Shown: piece after piece, positions 1 through 9,246 of the stretch | How positions within the stretch are numbered: the first letter of the stretch is position 1 | How the letters are laid out: every line of letters begins with the position of its first letter | Source of the DNA: Deltaproteobacteria bacterium | Lineage (GTDB): Bacteria; Desulfobacterota; GWC2-55-46 | DNA: 64,000 nt | Direction of reading: 5' to 3' | Assembly: GCA_016218105.1 (NCBI GenBank) | Contig: JACRET010000002.1 | Location: forward strand, 1-64,000 | Notes under the pieces: model-generated | Seen by the model: the letters and a program-made list of their open reading frames with translations, nothing else | Databases searched by the model: none | What the model was told of the DNA's origin: nothing | Made by a program: the position numbers and the translations under genes

Positions 1-206
1 GTTCTGCCAAGGGCAACGCTGGTTAGCTGTGTCCCGAAGGGATTACCGCTGAAAGCATCTAAGCGGGAAGCCCCTCCCAAGATAAGATCTCCCGGGCCAT
101 AAGGCTCCTAAAGATCACTTGGAGACTACAAGTTTGATAGGCCGGGTGTGTAAGCCCTGTAAGGGGTTAAGCTAACCGGTACTAATCGATCGTGAGGCTT
201 GACCAT
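1..206 (+). rRNA. rrl: 23S ribosomal RNA, 3' end (partial)
   Basis: This is the last part of a large-subunit rRNA, cut by the window start. It holds the conserved 3' stretches GATAGGCCGGGTGTGTAAG and CTAACCGGTACTAAT, followed by the closing GTGAGGCTTGACCA. The 3' end is estimated from these motifs and may be off by a few bases. ORF calls across this stretch are spurious. No tRNA lies between it and the 5S gene. Confidence 0.95.
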
Positions 207-293
207 TTTACTTATGTGTTCAGTTATTGATTCCCGGCGTCTTAAAAAGAACTTTACTCTATCGGTTGTTGTTTTTGAAAGTCGAATGTCGTT

Positions 294-411
<118 letters not shown>

Positions 412-420
412 TTAAATTGA

Positions 421-453
421 AACCCCTGTCTTGAAAGAGACAGGGGTTTTTTT
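421..453 (+). terminator. rRNA operon intrinsic terminator
   Basis: AACCCCTGTC and GACAGGGGTT form a 10 bp stem around a short loop, followed by seven T. It lies 10 bases past the 5S end. Confidence 0.9.
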
Positions 454-505
454 ATTCGCACTCACGGGTGAATAAGCATAGCGAGCGCATTCCGCGCAGC
501 TTTAC

Positions 506-646
506 AACAGGCCTTTTTTCGCACTGACGCGCGCCTTCGGGGTAGGGTTCCTGACGCAGTCTGTCTCTCCCATCCGTTCGCTCGCCCCTTCCTCCCTTAT
601 GCGTTTGTCAATCTACGCCCTTGTGTTTGAGTAATATAAAAAAATC
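506..646 (-). repeat. Dispersed intergenic element, copy D (subtype 2)
   Basis: Read on the minus strand, this contains AAGGGCGTAGA, CGCATAAGGGAGG, CTACCCCGAAGGCGCGCG and AAAAGGCCTGTT in the order found in the element copies at 2610, 18209 and 60874. Its middle part matches the copy at 46031 best. The 3' hairpin CGCGC-GTCA-GTGCG keeps pairing through a G:U wobble. It fills most of the gene-free stretch 454-853; the rest of that stretch shows nothing I recognise. Confidence 0.6.
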
Positions 647-853
647 TAAAACCCGCTGTCATTGCAAGCGGGGCGAACCGTCTCTTTCCAGCCCTGGAGC
701 GAAAGCAGGTTTGTTACGGGGCGGCACCGCCCGAGATCCGGCCGGTTTTAATAAAAATATATAAAAAGATAGAGCCAATTGTCTTTCAGTTTTTCCTGAT
801 TTTGCCGAAATACTTAGTATCCATTTGATAGCATTACCGGAGGCACTTACATT

Positions 854-1534
854 ATGGAAAATTATTCTCGATGGGAAGACGCAAATAAACCCAATCTGCC
901 TATTCCTCTTGGAGGCGAACTTCTTGCCGAAATATCGACCATGAATCTCCGGCTTAAAGTTTCGCTGGTGGGCATGGAAAAAGGCCAGTTTTTGCTTGCA
1001 AAGGCCTTGCCCAACGGCCTTGCCGGGACTTTCAGGAGTGAGAATCTCAAGGAGAGCCGCATCAAGCTCAGCTTCCTGCACGGGGGTACTGTCTACGGGT
1101 TCAGCTCGGAGATAATTAATATGGTCACACAGCCTGCAAAGATGTTTTTCATGGCCTACCCGGACAAAATAGAAGAGGTCAATGTACGTCATTCTACCCG
1201 CATCGACTGCACCCTTTCAGCCGTGACAATGATAGGCCATGAAATAGTAACACTGATCCTCGTCGATATAAGCGAAGAAGGCTGCCAGGCGGTGATAAAA
1301 GTCGAAGGCTCCAATAGCCCGCTTTTCGGGCTTGTACAGATGGACAAGAGAATAGACCTTAAAGTGCAATTTCCCGGCGCGCCGCACAGACACCCTATTA
1401 CAGGGATTATCAGGAATACAGGCATGGACAGCGACAAGATATTCCTCGGCATAAGCTTCATGGGGCTGAGGCCTGAGGTCAGAGACGAGCTTGAGAAGTA
1501 TATATCCCAGATATCGAAAAACAAAAAGCATTAG
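854..1534 (+). CDS. PilZ domain protein (YcgR-like)
   Basis: A 226-residue soluble protein. Residues 1-105 look like the N-terminal YcgR/PilZN-type beta domain. From about residue 112 there is a PilZ domain with the c-di-GMP-binding signatures RHSTR (RxxxR) and DISEEG (DxSxxG). Proteins of this build bind cyclic-di-GMP and act as flagellar brakes or other effectors; which process is controlled here cannot be told. A GGAGG ribosome site lies about 10 bases before the ATG. The gene stands alone, between an rRNA operon and its own terminator. A second PilZ gene is at 52177. Confidence 0.85.
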   Translation: MENYSRWEDANKPNLPIPLGGELLAEISTMNLRLKVSLVGMEKGQFLLAKALPNGLAGTFRSENLKESRIKLSFLHGGTVYGFSSEIINMVTQPAKMFFMAYPDKIEEVNVRHSTRIDCTLSAVTMIGHEIVTLILVDISEEGCQAVIKVEGSNSPLFGLVQMDKRIDLKVQFPGAPHRHPITGIIRNTGMDSDKIFLGISFMGLRPEVRDELEKYISQISKNKKH

Positions 1535-1560
1535 GTAAAAATCTTTGAAAAATATCACTG

Positions 1561-1599
1561 GCCCCCGGCGCCTCAAGAGGCGGCGGGGGCTTTTGTTTT
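1561..1599 (+). terminator. Intrinsic terminator after the PilZ gene
   Basis: GCCCCCGGCGCC and GGCGGCGGGGGC pair imperfectly around CTCAAGA and are followed by TTTTGTTTT, 27 bases after the stop codon. Confidence 0.75.
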
Positions 1600-1706
1600 G
1601 AACAGGCTTGAAAACGTATGTGCCGGGGGCTGGTGCGGGCCTTAAGGAAATTGGTTCAAAGAACATAAGTTTTCCTGTATCATTTATTTGTATGGGGCTT
1701 CGTAAT

Positions 1707-2586
1707 ATGAACACCTCAAAAAAATCCACACTCTTTACCTCCCTCATGGTCGTCTCGATGGTCATCTGGGGCGGGAGCTGGGTATCCGCCAAGTCGATAG
1801 CAAATACGCTCCCCTCGGAGACACTCACCTTCTGGAGGTTTTTTGTTAATTTTATCGCCCTTTTTCCCGTGCTACTTCTGGTCAAAGAGCCTTTCAAGGC
1901 CGACAGGAAGGCACTGGCCTATACGCTAACGGGATCGCTTTTCATGGGCGGGTACCTGTACCTGTTCTTCAAGGGGCTGAAATACGGTTTCGCCGGGGCC
2001 GCTGGCGTACTTGTGACTACGACCGTACCTCTCTTGACCTTTGTTTTATCGGCGGTCTTTTACAGGCATAAGTTCTCCGCAAGGGATTTGACAGGGCTTG
2101 TTTTCGGGATACTCGGCGGCTCCATACTCCTCGGGATATGGACGCTCGACATGGATAAGATACTTATCAGCGGAAATCTTTATTTCCTGTTAGCGGCTCT
2201 CCTATGGGCGCTGTTGACAATATGCAGCCAGCAGGCGGGAAATACTATTTCGCCGATAGTCTTTAGCTTCCTCGCGAACGCCTTCTGCACCTTGATAGCC
2301 TTTTTTGTAGCCCTTCCTTACGGGATCATGGGAGCCTTCGAGCAGGGCGCGCATTTCTGGCTCAATATATTCTACCTTGCCGCAATCTCAAGGCGCCTTT
2401 GCCACGACCGTCTACTTTTTCGCCTCAAGCATATTAAGCTCACGGAAGGCAAGCTCATTTGTATTTCTGGTGCCGTTTAGCGCTGTCATCCTGAGCTGGT
2501 TTTTTTTGGGGGAAGTGCCGAGGATCAATACGATAGCCGGCGGCTCGCTGGCGATCGGGGCTGTGTATATAATAAATCAAAGATAG
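1707..2586 (+). pseudogene. EamA/DMT-family transporter, frameshifted
   Basis: This is a ten-helix drug/metabolite-type permease read in two frames. The first frame runs from MNTSKKSTLF through the typical WGGSWVSAK motif and the first EamA repeat. The second frame carries the end of repeat two, with FVFLVPFSAVILSWFFLGE. Removing one A from the TCAAGG stretch near 2388-2392 joins them smoothly as LAAISGAFATTVYFF, giving about 293 residues, the normal family length. The ATG at 1707 is chosen because the upstream part of the ORF does not look like family sequence. A single-base sequencing error is as likely as a real inactivating mutation. Confidence 0.8.
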
Positions 2587-2609
2587 TCCGGCAGGCTGCT
2601 AAGCCGTTT

Positions 2610-2757
2610 TTGCTTTTTGTTTTTAAAAAATACCAGTGGTATTGCGTAGGAGGCAAACGACCGGGCTTCAGTTCCATTGGAGGGAGAGAGCCGACAGCGA
2701 GCGGAGTCAATACCCGAAAGCGCGGCGGCAGCGCGCAAAAAGGCCTTTGCCAGGCTG
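2610..2757 (+). repeat. Dispersed intergenic element, copy A (subtype 1)
   Basis: A copy of the roughly 150 bp element. It has a T-rich start, AATACC-AGT-GGTATT, the core GGGCTTCAGTTCCATTGGAG, the motif GCCGACAGCGAGCGGAG, then CAATACCC, a GCGC...GCGC hairpin and AAAGGCCTTT. GGTATTG near the start can pair with CAATACC about 65 bases on. The 61-79 aa ORFs called here are by-products of the repeat. Confidence 0.8.
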
Positions 2758-2777
2758 GAATGAGTTTTCAAATCCCC

Positions 2778-2799
2778 GGCCCGTTCTTCGAGCGGGACC
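2778..2799 (+). repeat. GGCCCGTTC palindrome, copy 1
   Basis: GGCCCGTTC and GAGCGGGACC form an imperfect hairpin about 20 bases beyond element copy A. It belongs to a seven-copy family in this window with consensus GTAGGGCCCGTT...AACGGGCC. Confidence 0.65.
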
Positions 2800-2944
2800 T
2801 GCACAGAAACCTGTTAGCCCGTGCGAACGGCGGTAAACTTTTCCCTTAATTTTTTACGGAAAACTCCGATTTAAAGAGGGTAAATATTTTTTTATTTCAG
2901 TGATTTTCGTCCCTTGAGCGGAGTTTGAAAAGGTCAGAAAAACC

Positions 2945-2973
2945 TTGACTTTTCAATTGATTAAGAGTAATTT
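2945..2973 (+). promoter_or_regulatory. Sigma70-type promoter for the receiver gene
   Basis: TTGACT, a 17-base spacer and TAATTT, in an A/T-rich stretch about 30 bases before the ATG at 3005. An AGGGGGG ribosome site follows. The gene-free stretch 2587-3004 otherwise holds only the two repeats listed. Confidence 0.5.
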
Positions 2974-3004
2974 TTAATAGAATTATAAAGGACAGGGGGG
3001 CCTA

Positions 3005-4423
3005 ATGGCAAAAAAGATACTTCTGGCGGATGACAGTATAACGATCCAGAAGGTCATATCCATTACTTTCGCTTCTGAGAGCTACGACCTGACGATAGTC
3101 GGGGATGGCGATGCGGCGATAAGAAAGGCAAAAGAGCTTAACCCCGACCTTGTAATGGCAGACGTAGCCATGCCGGGCAAAACCGGTTATGAAGTCTGTG
3201 AAACTATTAAAAAAGACCCTGCCTTTAAAAATACCCCGGTACTCCTGCTGGCCGGCACCTTCGAGCCCCTTAATAGAGATGAGGCCTTGAGGGTCGGCGC
3301 AGACGACAGCATTATAAAGCCTTTTGAATCCCAGGAACTTACAGAAAAGGTAAGAGAGCTTCTTGGTAAGGCTGAGGCGCGCCTTACAATCGAACAGGCG
3401 CCGCCTCCTGTTGCGGCAAAGGCACAAGCACAATCCGCGCCATCCGCCCCTGAAGATATATGGCAGGCCAGTGACTTCCTGGGCTTTACCGAGGAGACTG
3501 AGAAGAACGAGTTCAAGAGCGACGCTGCGCCTGATCTGGATTTCCTCGACGGCGGTCTCTTTGAGGAGCCGCAGAAAGACCTCTCCTCTTCCGATTTTTC
3601 AATCCCGCATGAGAAGGATTTTCTTGATCTTGAGTTCAGGGACGATGAGATAAAATCCGCGGAGCCAGTCGAAGTAAAAGAAAACAAGGATGATGCGTTC
3701 GGGGCGGATTTCGAATCGTTCAAGGCCGGGCCGTTCGAGGTCGAGCCTTTTGACATCGAATCCTTCGCTGAGCCTAAAAAAACAGAGGCCAAGCCGGAAC
3801 CCGTAAAACAGAATATAGACGTCTCCACGGATTTTTCAAGACCTGATTTTGATTTTTCGTCTTTCGATGCCGGGCAGACAAGCTCCTTCGAGTCCATAGA
3901 TGATTTTGAGCCCGCGCCCGCTGAGGCGGCCAAGCCCTTTTGGGCTGAAAATCTTAAGCAGGATGAGGCGGAACAGGGCGGCCTGGCTGAGCCCGAGCTT
4001 ATCGAGGTCAACGAGGACGCTGTAGCAGAGGAGACCCCTCAGCCTGGGCCGTTCTTCGAGGAACCGGTGTTCAATGAGCCGGTAAAACCGTTTATTCCGG
4101 AGAGACCCATTTCAAAGGCGGAGCCCACGGTACGGCTAGAGGCGGTACAGCCTTTAGAGGTGGCTCCGCCAGCGCCTAAGGCCGCGCCACTGTCCCCCGC
4201 GCTTGAGAGGAGCGTTGAAAAGGTTGAGACAAAGGCGAAAGAGGCGATAGGGGATAAATTTGAGGGTTTAGGTATCCCCAGGGAACAGGTCGAGGCGATA
4301 GTCGCCAGGGTTGCCAGAGAGGTCATAGAGGAAATAGCCTGGGAGGTCATACCCGAGCTTGCCGAAGAACTTATAAAAGCCGAGATAAGCAAGGCGAAAG
4401 AGGCGATCTTAAAACTGAAATAA
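3005..4423 (+). CDS. Response regulator receiver protein with long acidic linker
   Basis: Of 472 residues, 1-120 form a CheY-like receiver: acidic pair D9/D10, phospho-acceptor D53 in MADVAMPG, T85 and K105 in IIKPFE. Residues 125-390 are a low-complexity linker rich in E, P, F and D, likely disordered. The C-terminus (about 395-472) is predicted helical with the motif REVIEEIAWEVIPELAEELI. I recall this tail from receiver proteins of Deltaproteobacteria, where its function is not established. There is no DNA-binding or enzymatic output domain, so output is probably by protein contact. No histidine kinase is encoded nearby. Confidence 0.8.
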   Translation: MAKKILLADDSITIQKVISITFASESYDLTIVGDGDAAIRKAKELNPDLVMADVAMPGKTGYEVCETIKKDPAFKNTPVLLLAGTFEPLNRDEALRVGADDSIIKPFESQELTEKVRELLGKAEARLTIEQAPPPVAAKAQAQSAPSAPEDIWQASDFLGFTEETEKNEFKSDAAPDLDFLDGGLFEEPQKDLSSSDFSIPHEKDFLDLEFRDDEIKSAEPVEVKENKDDAFGADFESFKAGPFEVEPFDIESFAEPKKTEAKPEPVKQNIDVSTDFSRPDFDFSSFDAGQTSSFESIDDFEPAPAEAAKPFWAENLKQDEAEQGGLAEPELIEVNEDAVAEETPQPGPFFEEPVFNEPVKPFIPERPISKAEPTVRLEAVQPLEVAPPAPKAAPLSPALERSVEKVETKAKEAIGDKFEGLGIPREQVEAIVARVAREVIEEIAWEVIPELAEELIKAEISKAKEAILKLK

Positions 4424-4538
4424 AAGAAAGCCTTAATCTAACAGGTTGCATGGATTTCTCAGCAGCCTGCTAATTCCCGTCAAGGATACATAGAATTATC
4501 CCGACTAAATTCTTAGCATTCCCGTTACATATGATTTC

Positions 4539-4567
4539 ATCGGCTGAACCTCAGGCCGATTTTTTAA
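4539..4567 (+). terminator. Intrinsic terminator before valS
   Basis: ATCGGCTGA-ACC-TCAGGCCGAT, a hairpin with one bulged G, is followed by a T-rich run. It separates the receiver gene from valS. The remaining 150 bases before valS show no T-box or other leader that I recognise. Confidence 0.7.
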
Positions 4568-4721
4568 TTTCGTATTATAATATTTTTTGCTGAGAAAATG
4601 CTCCGCCCTGAGGTCGCCGCACGGCGGCTCAAAGCCTCCATGCTCAGAAGTAGCTGTTGGCCGGTCATTGCGTAAAAAAGGTTATTATTTTAAAGAAAAA
4701 AATAAAATCAAACGGAATAAT

Positions 4722-7385
4722 ATGGACGAAAAAACGCTTGAAAAAACATATGAGCCCGCCTCGGTTGAGGAGAGATGGGTAAACCACTGGATAGATTCAA
4801 GGATCGGGACCCCTGACCTCGAATCAAAAAAGCCGTGCTTCTCGATGGTGATACCGCCGCCGAACATAACAGGCGCGCTGCATCTGGGACACGCGCTCAA
4901 TTCCACCCTGCAGGATATATTGGCGAGGTACAAGAGGCTTAAGGGATTCAACGTCCTCTGGCTTCCAGGCATTGACCACGCGGGTATCGCCACTCAGAAC
5001 GTCGTTGAAAGGAAGCTCTCCGAAGAGGGCGTGACGAGGCACCAGATCGGTAGAGACGAGTTCATAAGCCGCGTCTGGAAGTGGAAAGAGGAATCTGGCG
5101 GCACGATCATAAACCAGCTCAAGAGGCTTGGCGCGTCGTGCGACTGGACAAGGCTCAGGTTTACTATGGACGAGGGGCTCTCCCGCGCCGTCAGGGAGGT
5201 CTTCACCAAGCTGTATAAAGAGGGGCTCATCTACAGGGGCGACTACATCATAAACTGGTGCCCGAGGTGCCACACGGCGCTATCCGACCTTGAAGTCCAG
5301 TTTGAGGAGACAGGCGGCAGCCTTTACTATATGGAGTATCCGCTTGCGGAGCCAGTGGGGGAGGTAACATCGCTTACGGTGGCAACCACAAGGCCGGAGA
5401 CGATGCTCGGAGATACGGCAGTCGCGGTAAACCCTGCTGACGAGAGGTATAAGGCGCTCATCGGCAAGAATATAAGGCTCCCGCTTACCGGCAGGGAGAT
5501 ACCGGTTATCGGTGATGATTCCGTGAGCATCGAGTTCGGGACAGGCGCGGTGAAGATAACGCCCGCCCATGATTTTAACGACTTCGAGGTGTCGAAGAGG
5601 CACGGCCTTCCGGTATTGAAGATAATGGATGAGAATGCGGTATTGAACGGCAGCGCCGGTGATTTCAAGGGCCAGGACAGGTTCACGGGGCGTAAAAAAG
5701 TTATAGAGGGCTTGAAGGGGCTTGGGCTCCTTAAAAAGATAGAAGACTACAAGATAATGCTCGGCGAGTGCTACAGGTGCTCTACCATCGTCGAGCCGAC
5801 GTTATCCAAACAGTGGTTCGTCAAGGTCGCGCCTTTGGCTGAGCCAGCGATAAAGGCTGTTGAGAATAATGAGACAAAATTCGTCCCCAAGGGATGGGAG
5901 AATACCTATTTCGACTGGATGCGAAATATTCGGGACTGGTGCATCTCCCGCCAGATATGGTGGGGGCACAGGATACCGGCATGGCACTGCAAGGACTGCG
6001 GCTACGTGACGGTCGCAACCGTTGACCCTTCCAGGTGCGAGGGGTGCGGCGGCGCTAACATTGAGCAGGACAGCGATGTGCTCGACACATGGTTCTCATC
6101 GGCCCTCTGGCCGTTCTCGACATTAGGCTGGCCCGATAAGACCAAAGAGCTGGAGCTCTTCTATCCGACCTCGGTTTTGTCAACGAGCTTCGATATAATA
6201 TTTTTCTGGGTCGCCAGGATGATGATGATGGGCATCAAGTTCATGGGCGACGTGCCGTTTGGGGACGTTTACATCCACGCGCTTATCCGCGACGCGGAGG
6301 GGCGGAAGATGAGCAAGAGCAAGGGGAACGTCATCGACCCCCTTATCATGATGGAGAGGTACGGGACGGACGCGTTCAGGTTCACGCTTGCCGCGCTTGC
6401 GGCGCAGGGAAGGGACATCAAGCTCGCGGAGGAGAGGGTCGCCGGATACAGGAATTTCTGCAATAAGATCTGGAACCTCGCCCGTTTTACCCTGATGAAT
6501 ATCGGGCCTGATTACTCCGAGGCCTTCGACGAAGCGAAGCTGAACGAGGCCGACAAATGGATACTTTACAGGCTCACGGCCTGCAAGAACGAGGTCTCCG
6601 CCGCCATAGACGGAAACGGCGCGGAGGGGTATAAGTTCGATGAGGCGGCGCGCGTCCTCTACAGGTTCGTCTGGAACGAGCTCTGCGACTGGTACGTGGA
6701 GCTTATAAAGAAAGACCTTAAGGGCGAGAGGGGAGATGAGCGCAAATCCGCATCAACGGCGGTGCTTGTCAGGGTATTGAAGGATGCCTTGAAAATACTC
6801 CATCCTTTCATGCCTTTTATAACCGAGGAGATATACAGTTACCTCCCTGGAGCGGACAAGACCCTGTCAGAGGCGTCTTATCCCGAGGCTGAATACAGGT
6901 TCGGGAAGGAAGCCGGGGAGATGGAAGCCGCGATGGACTTCATAGTGAAGGTAAGAAACATCAGGACAGAGCTTAACGTATCGCCCGCGAAGAAGGTCGA
7001 GTGCCGCTATTACGCGTCGGGGGATACCATAAGGAAATTATCGGACTATGTTGTCGATCTGGCGAAGATCACCGACTTGAAAGAAGCGCCTCATGGAAGC
7101 GAACGCCCGAAGAACTCGGCTTACGCGATATCGGAGGGGAATGAGATATATATCCCCATAGCCGCCCTCATCGATATTGAAGTGGAGGAGAAGCGGCTTA
7201 AAAAAGAGATCGACAAGGTGCTTGCGGAATACGAGGGCGTCGAGAAGAAACTGAGTAATGAGGCGTTCACGGGCAAGGCCCCCAAAGAGGTCGTTCTCAA
7301 AGAGAGGGAACGGCTTAACGCGCTCTTTGAGAGTAAATCCAGGCTTGAGGCCGGTCTTGAGCGTCTAAGGAGTTTCAAGGGATGA
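4722..7385 (+). CDS. valS: Valyl-tRNA synthetase
   Basis: Class I aminoacyl-tRNA synthetase charging tRNA-Val, 887 residues, normal length. The HIGH signature appears as HLGH (residues 54-57) after PPPNITGAL. The editing domain shows TTRPETMLGDTAV, and the KMSKS motif is at about 529. The C-terminal arm is the expected coiled coil (VEEKRLKKEIDKVL). The ORF is open further upstream, but the ATG at 4722 (MDEKTLEKTYEP) matches where the family begins; the extra 45 residues look random. Its stop overlaps the nadC start (ATGA), beginning a tight run valS-nadC-birA-coaX-TPR. Confidence 0.97.
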   Translation: MDEKTLEKTYEPASVEERWVNHWIDSRIGTPDLESKKPCFSMVIPPPNITGALHLGHALNSTLQDILARYKRLKGFNVLWLPGIDHAGIATQNVVERKLSEEGVTRHQIGRDEFISRVWKWKEESGGTIINQLKRLGASCDWTRLRFTMDEGLSRAVREVFTKLYKEGLIYRGDYIINWCPRCHTALSDLEVQFEETGGSLYYMEYPLAEPVGEVTSLTVATTRPETMLGDTAVAVNPADERYKALIGKNIRLPLTGREIPVIGDDSVSIEFGTGAVKITPAHDFNDFEVSKRHGLPVLKIMDENAVLNGSAGDFKGQDRFTGRKKVIEGLKGLGLLKKIEDYKIMLGECYRCSTIVEPTLSKQWFVKVAPLAEPAIKAVENNETKFVPKGWENTYFDWMRNIRDWCISRQIWWGHRIPAWHCKDCGYVTVATVDPSRCEGCGGANIEQDSDVLDTWFSSALWPFSTLGWPDKTKELELFYPTSVLSTSFDIIFFWVARMMMMGIKFMGDVPFGDVYIHALIRDAEGRKMSKSKGNVIDPLIMMERYGTDAFRFTLAALAAQGRDIKLAEERVAGYRNFCNKIWNLARFTLMNIGPDYSEAFDEAKLNEADKWILYRLTACKNEVSAAIDGNGAEGYKFDEAARVLYRFVWNELCDWYVELIKKDLKGERGDERKSASTAVLVRVLKDALKILHPFMPFITEEIYSYLPGADKTLSEASYPEAEYRFGKEAGEMEAAMDFIVKVRNIRTELNVSPAKKVECRYYASGDTIRKLSDYVVDLAKITDLKEAPHGSERPKNSAYAISEGNEIYIPIAALIDIEVEEKRLKKEIDKVLAEYEGVEKKLSNEAFTGKAPKEVVLKERERLNALFESKSRLEAGLERLRSFKG

Positions 7386-8278
7386 GGGAGAAAGAAAAAA
7401 ACGCCGAAAAGCTCTATAACCTGCCCGGGCTTTATGAATACGCCGGGCTCCTCGTAAAGGCGGCCCTTGCCGAGGATATCGGCAACGGCGACATTACGAC
7501 CGGCGCGATAGTGCCGCGCGCGCAAATGGGCGAAGCGCGGTTCATAGCCAAAGAGGGCTTTACCCTGGCCGGGCTATTCATAGCCGAGAAGGTGTTCAAG
7601 CAACTTGATAAAAAGGTTTCCTTCAAAACGAAGTACAAGGACGGCGACACTGTAAGGAATGGACAGGTGATAGCCTCTATTTCAGGGAGGCTTCAGACGA
7701 TACTCGAGGGGGAGCGGGTAGCCCTTAACTTTATGCAGAGGCTCTCCGGCATAGCCACGCTTACATCGGCCTTTATAAAAAACGCAGGCCCCAAGGTCAG
7801 GATCCTCGATACCAGGAAGACAACCCCATGCCTGAGGCTTTTGGAAAAATACGCCGTAAGGGCGGGCGGAGGATACAACCACAGGTTCGGGCTTTTCGAT
7901 TCCGTTCTTATAAAAGACAATCACATAAAGGCGGCGGGGTCGGTCGCCAAGGCCGTCCTCAAGGTAAACAGGAAGTACGGGGACAATATCCTCGTTGAGG
8001 TCGAGGTCACTAATTTTAAAGAAGTCAAAGAGGCGCTCTCATCCGGCGCCGATATCATAATGCTTGACAACATGGACCCCGGTAAGATCAAAAAGGCATT
8101 GAAGATAATAGATAACAGGGCTCTCGTGGAGGCCTCCGGCGGGATAAACCTCTCTAATGTAAGAGAGTTCGCGTCAACGGGCATTGATTTCATCTCCGTA
8201 GGCGCGCTCACGCATTCCGCCAGGGCGGTGGATATCAGCATGGAAGTGGTATCATATGCCGGTAAAAGAGGCCGCTGA
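7382..8278 (+). CDS. nadC: Quinolinate phosphoribosyltransferase (decarboxylating)
   Basis: Forms nicotinate mononucleotide from quinolinate and PRPP in de novo NAD synthesis. Of 298 residues, the first 15 or so are an extra N-terminal tail; the family part begins around YEYAGLLVKAALAEDIGNGD. Conserved landmarks include LNFMQRLSGIATLT, ILDTRKTTPCLR, GGGYNHRFGL, VEVEVTNFKE and EASGGINLSNV. It overlaps valS by four bases and birA by 23. No nadA or nadB is in the window. Confidence 0.96.
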   Translation: MREKEKNAEKLYNLPGLYEYAGLLVKAALAEDIGNGDITTGAIVPRAQMGEARFIAKEGFTLAGLFIAEKVFKQLDKKVSFKTKYKDGDTVRNGQVIASISGRLQTILEGERVALNFMQRLSGIATLTSAFIKNAGPKVRILDTRKTTPCLRLLEKYAVRAGGGYNHRFGLFDSVLIKDNHIKAAGSVAKAVLKVNRKYGDNILVEVEVTNFKEVKEALSSGADIIMLDNMDPGKIKKALKIIDNRALVEASGGINLSNVREFASTGIDFISVGALTHSARAVDISMEVVSYAGKRGR

Positions 8279-9245
8279 GATCGAAATAATAAGGCTTATG
8301 AAGGCCGGAAGAGGCGCATACACCTCCGGCCAGTCACTGAGCAGTTCCCTGGGTATTTCAAGAACGGCTGTCTGGAAACACATCAAGACCTTGAAGAAGA
8401 TGGGTTTCCAGATAGAGGCGAGCCCTTCAAAGGGGTACAGATTGACCGGAGAGCTCCCTTTTAACGGGGTCGAGGTCGCCTCAAGCCTTTCAACGAAGTT
8501 TGTCGGAAAGAATATCTTTTTTTACCCCAGGATAGATTCGACAAACATAAAGGCTTTTGAGCTTGGGAGAAGCGGCGAGGGCGAAGGCACGGCCGTAATA
8601 GCCGAGGCGCAGGACAAGGGCAAAGGCCGGGTAGGCAGGGTGTGGGAGTCGCCGGCAGGGCTTAACCTGTATACGTCGATAATACTGAGGCCGCCGGTAG
8701 CGCCTCAGTTCGCGCACAACCTGACATTCGTTCTGGCGGTGGCCGCGGCAGAGGCTGTCGGCTTGTTTGTAAAACAAAGGCCCACGGTCAAATGGCCGAA
8801 CGATGTCCTCGTAAACGGCCGTAAACTCGCCGGTATTCTCCTTGAGATGGACTCGGAGCCCGACAGGGTGCATTTTGTGGTCGCGGGCATCGGCGTCAAC
8901 ATCAACATCAGAAGGGAAATGTTCCCGCCGTATATAAAAAATACCGCCACATCCATTGCCGAGGAGAGGGGCGAAGAGGCGGGGAGGGCCGAGTTCGCCC
9001 GGTCACTTTATTCGAGCATAGAGCTATGGTATAAGATATACTTGGATAAAGGCTTTTTGCCCATTCTGGAGGCATGGAAAGGGTATTTTGACGCGGAGGG
9101 GAAAGAGGTAAGGGTAAGCTCTTTCAACCGCGCCATAACAGGCGTATGTTGCGGGGTTGACGCGGACGGCGCGTTGCTTGTAAAGCTTTCTTCGGGCAAG
9201 GTCGAAAGGGTCGTGTCAGGGGATGTTGAGACAGGAAAAACCTAA
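8256..9245 (+). CDS. birA: Biotin-acetyl-CoA-carboxylase ligase with repressor HTH (BirA)
   Basis: A 329-residue bifunctional protein. Residues 1-70 form a winged helix (SSSLGISRTAVWKHIKTL) and the rest a biotin-protein ligase with GKGRVGRVWESPAG (biotinyl-AMP loop) and KWPNDVLVNGRKLAGILLE. The small C-terminal SH3-like domain is present. It attaches biotin to carrier proteins and, with the HTH, may repress biotin genes. The start lies inside the nadC end; a later start would cut the HTH. Confidence 0.95.
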   Translation: MPVKEAAEIEIIRLMKAGRGAYTSGQSLSSSLGISRTAVWKHIKTLKKMGFQIEASPSKGYRLTGELPFNGVEVASSLSTKFVGKNIFFYPRIDSTNIKAFELGRSGEGEGTAVIAEAQDKGKGRVGRVWESPAGLNLYTSIILRPPVAPQFAHNLTFVLAVAAAEAVGLFVKQRPTVKWPNDVLVNGRKLAGILLEMDSEPDRVHFVVAGIGVNINIRREMFPPYIKNTATSIAEERGEEAGRAEFARSLYSSIELWYKIYLDKGFLPILEAWKGYFDAEGKEVRVSSFNRAITGVCCGVDADGALLVKLSSGKVERVVSGDVETGKT

Positions 9246-9246
9246 A

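Noticed and set aside
659-1192. 177 aa minus-strand ORF
   Set aside because: Shadow of the PilZ gene; the plus-strand frame has domain motifs and a ribosome site.
2610-2849. 79 and 66 aa ORFs, and similar ones at 18180 and 60870
   Set aside because: They translate the dispersed repeat; the similar peptides reflect DNA similarity between copies, not a protein family.
4587-4721. N-terminal extension of valS
   Set aside because: Residues do not match the family and the ATG at 4722 fits the normal start.
4424-4721. T-box leader before valS
   Set aside because: No T-box sequence or specifier loop; only an intrinsic terminator of the previous gene.
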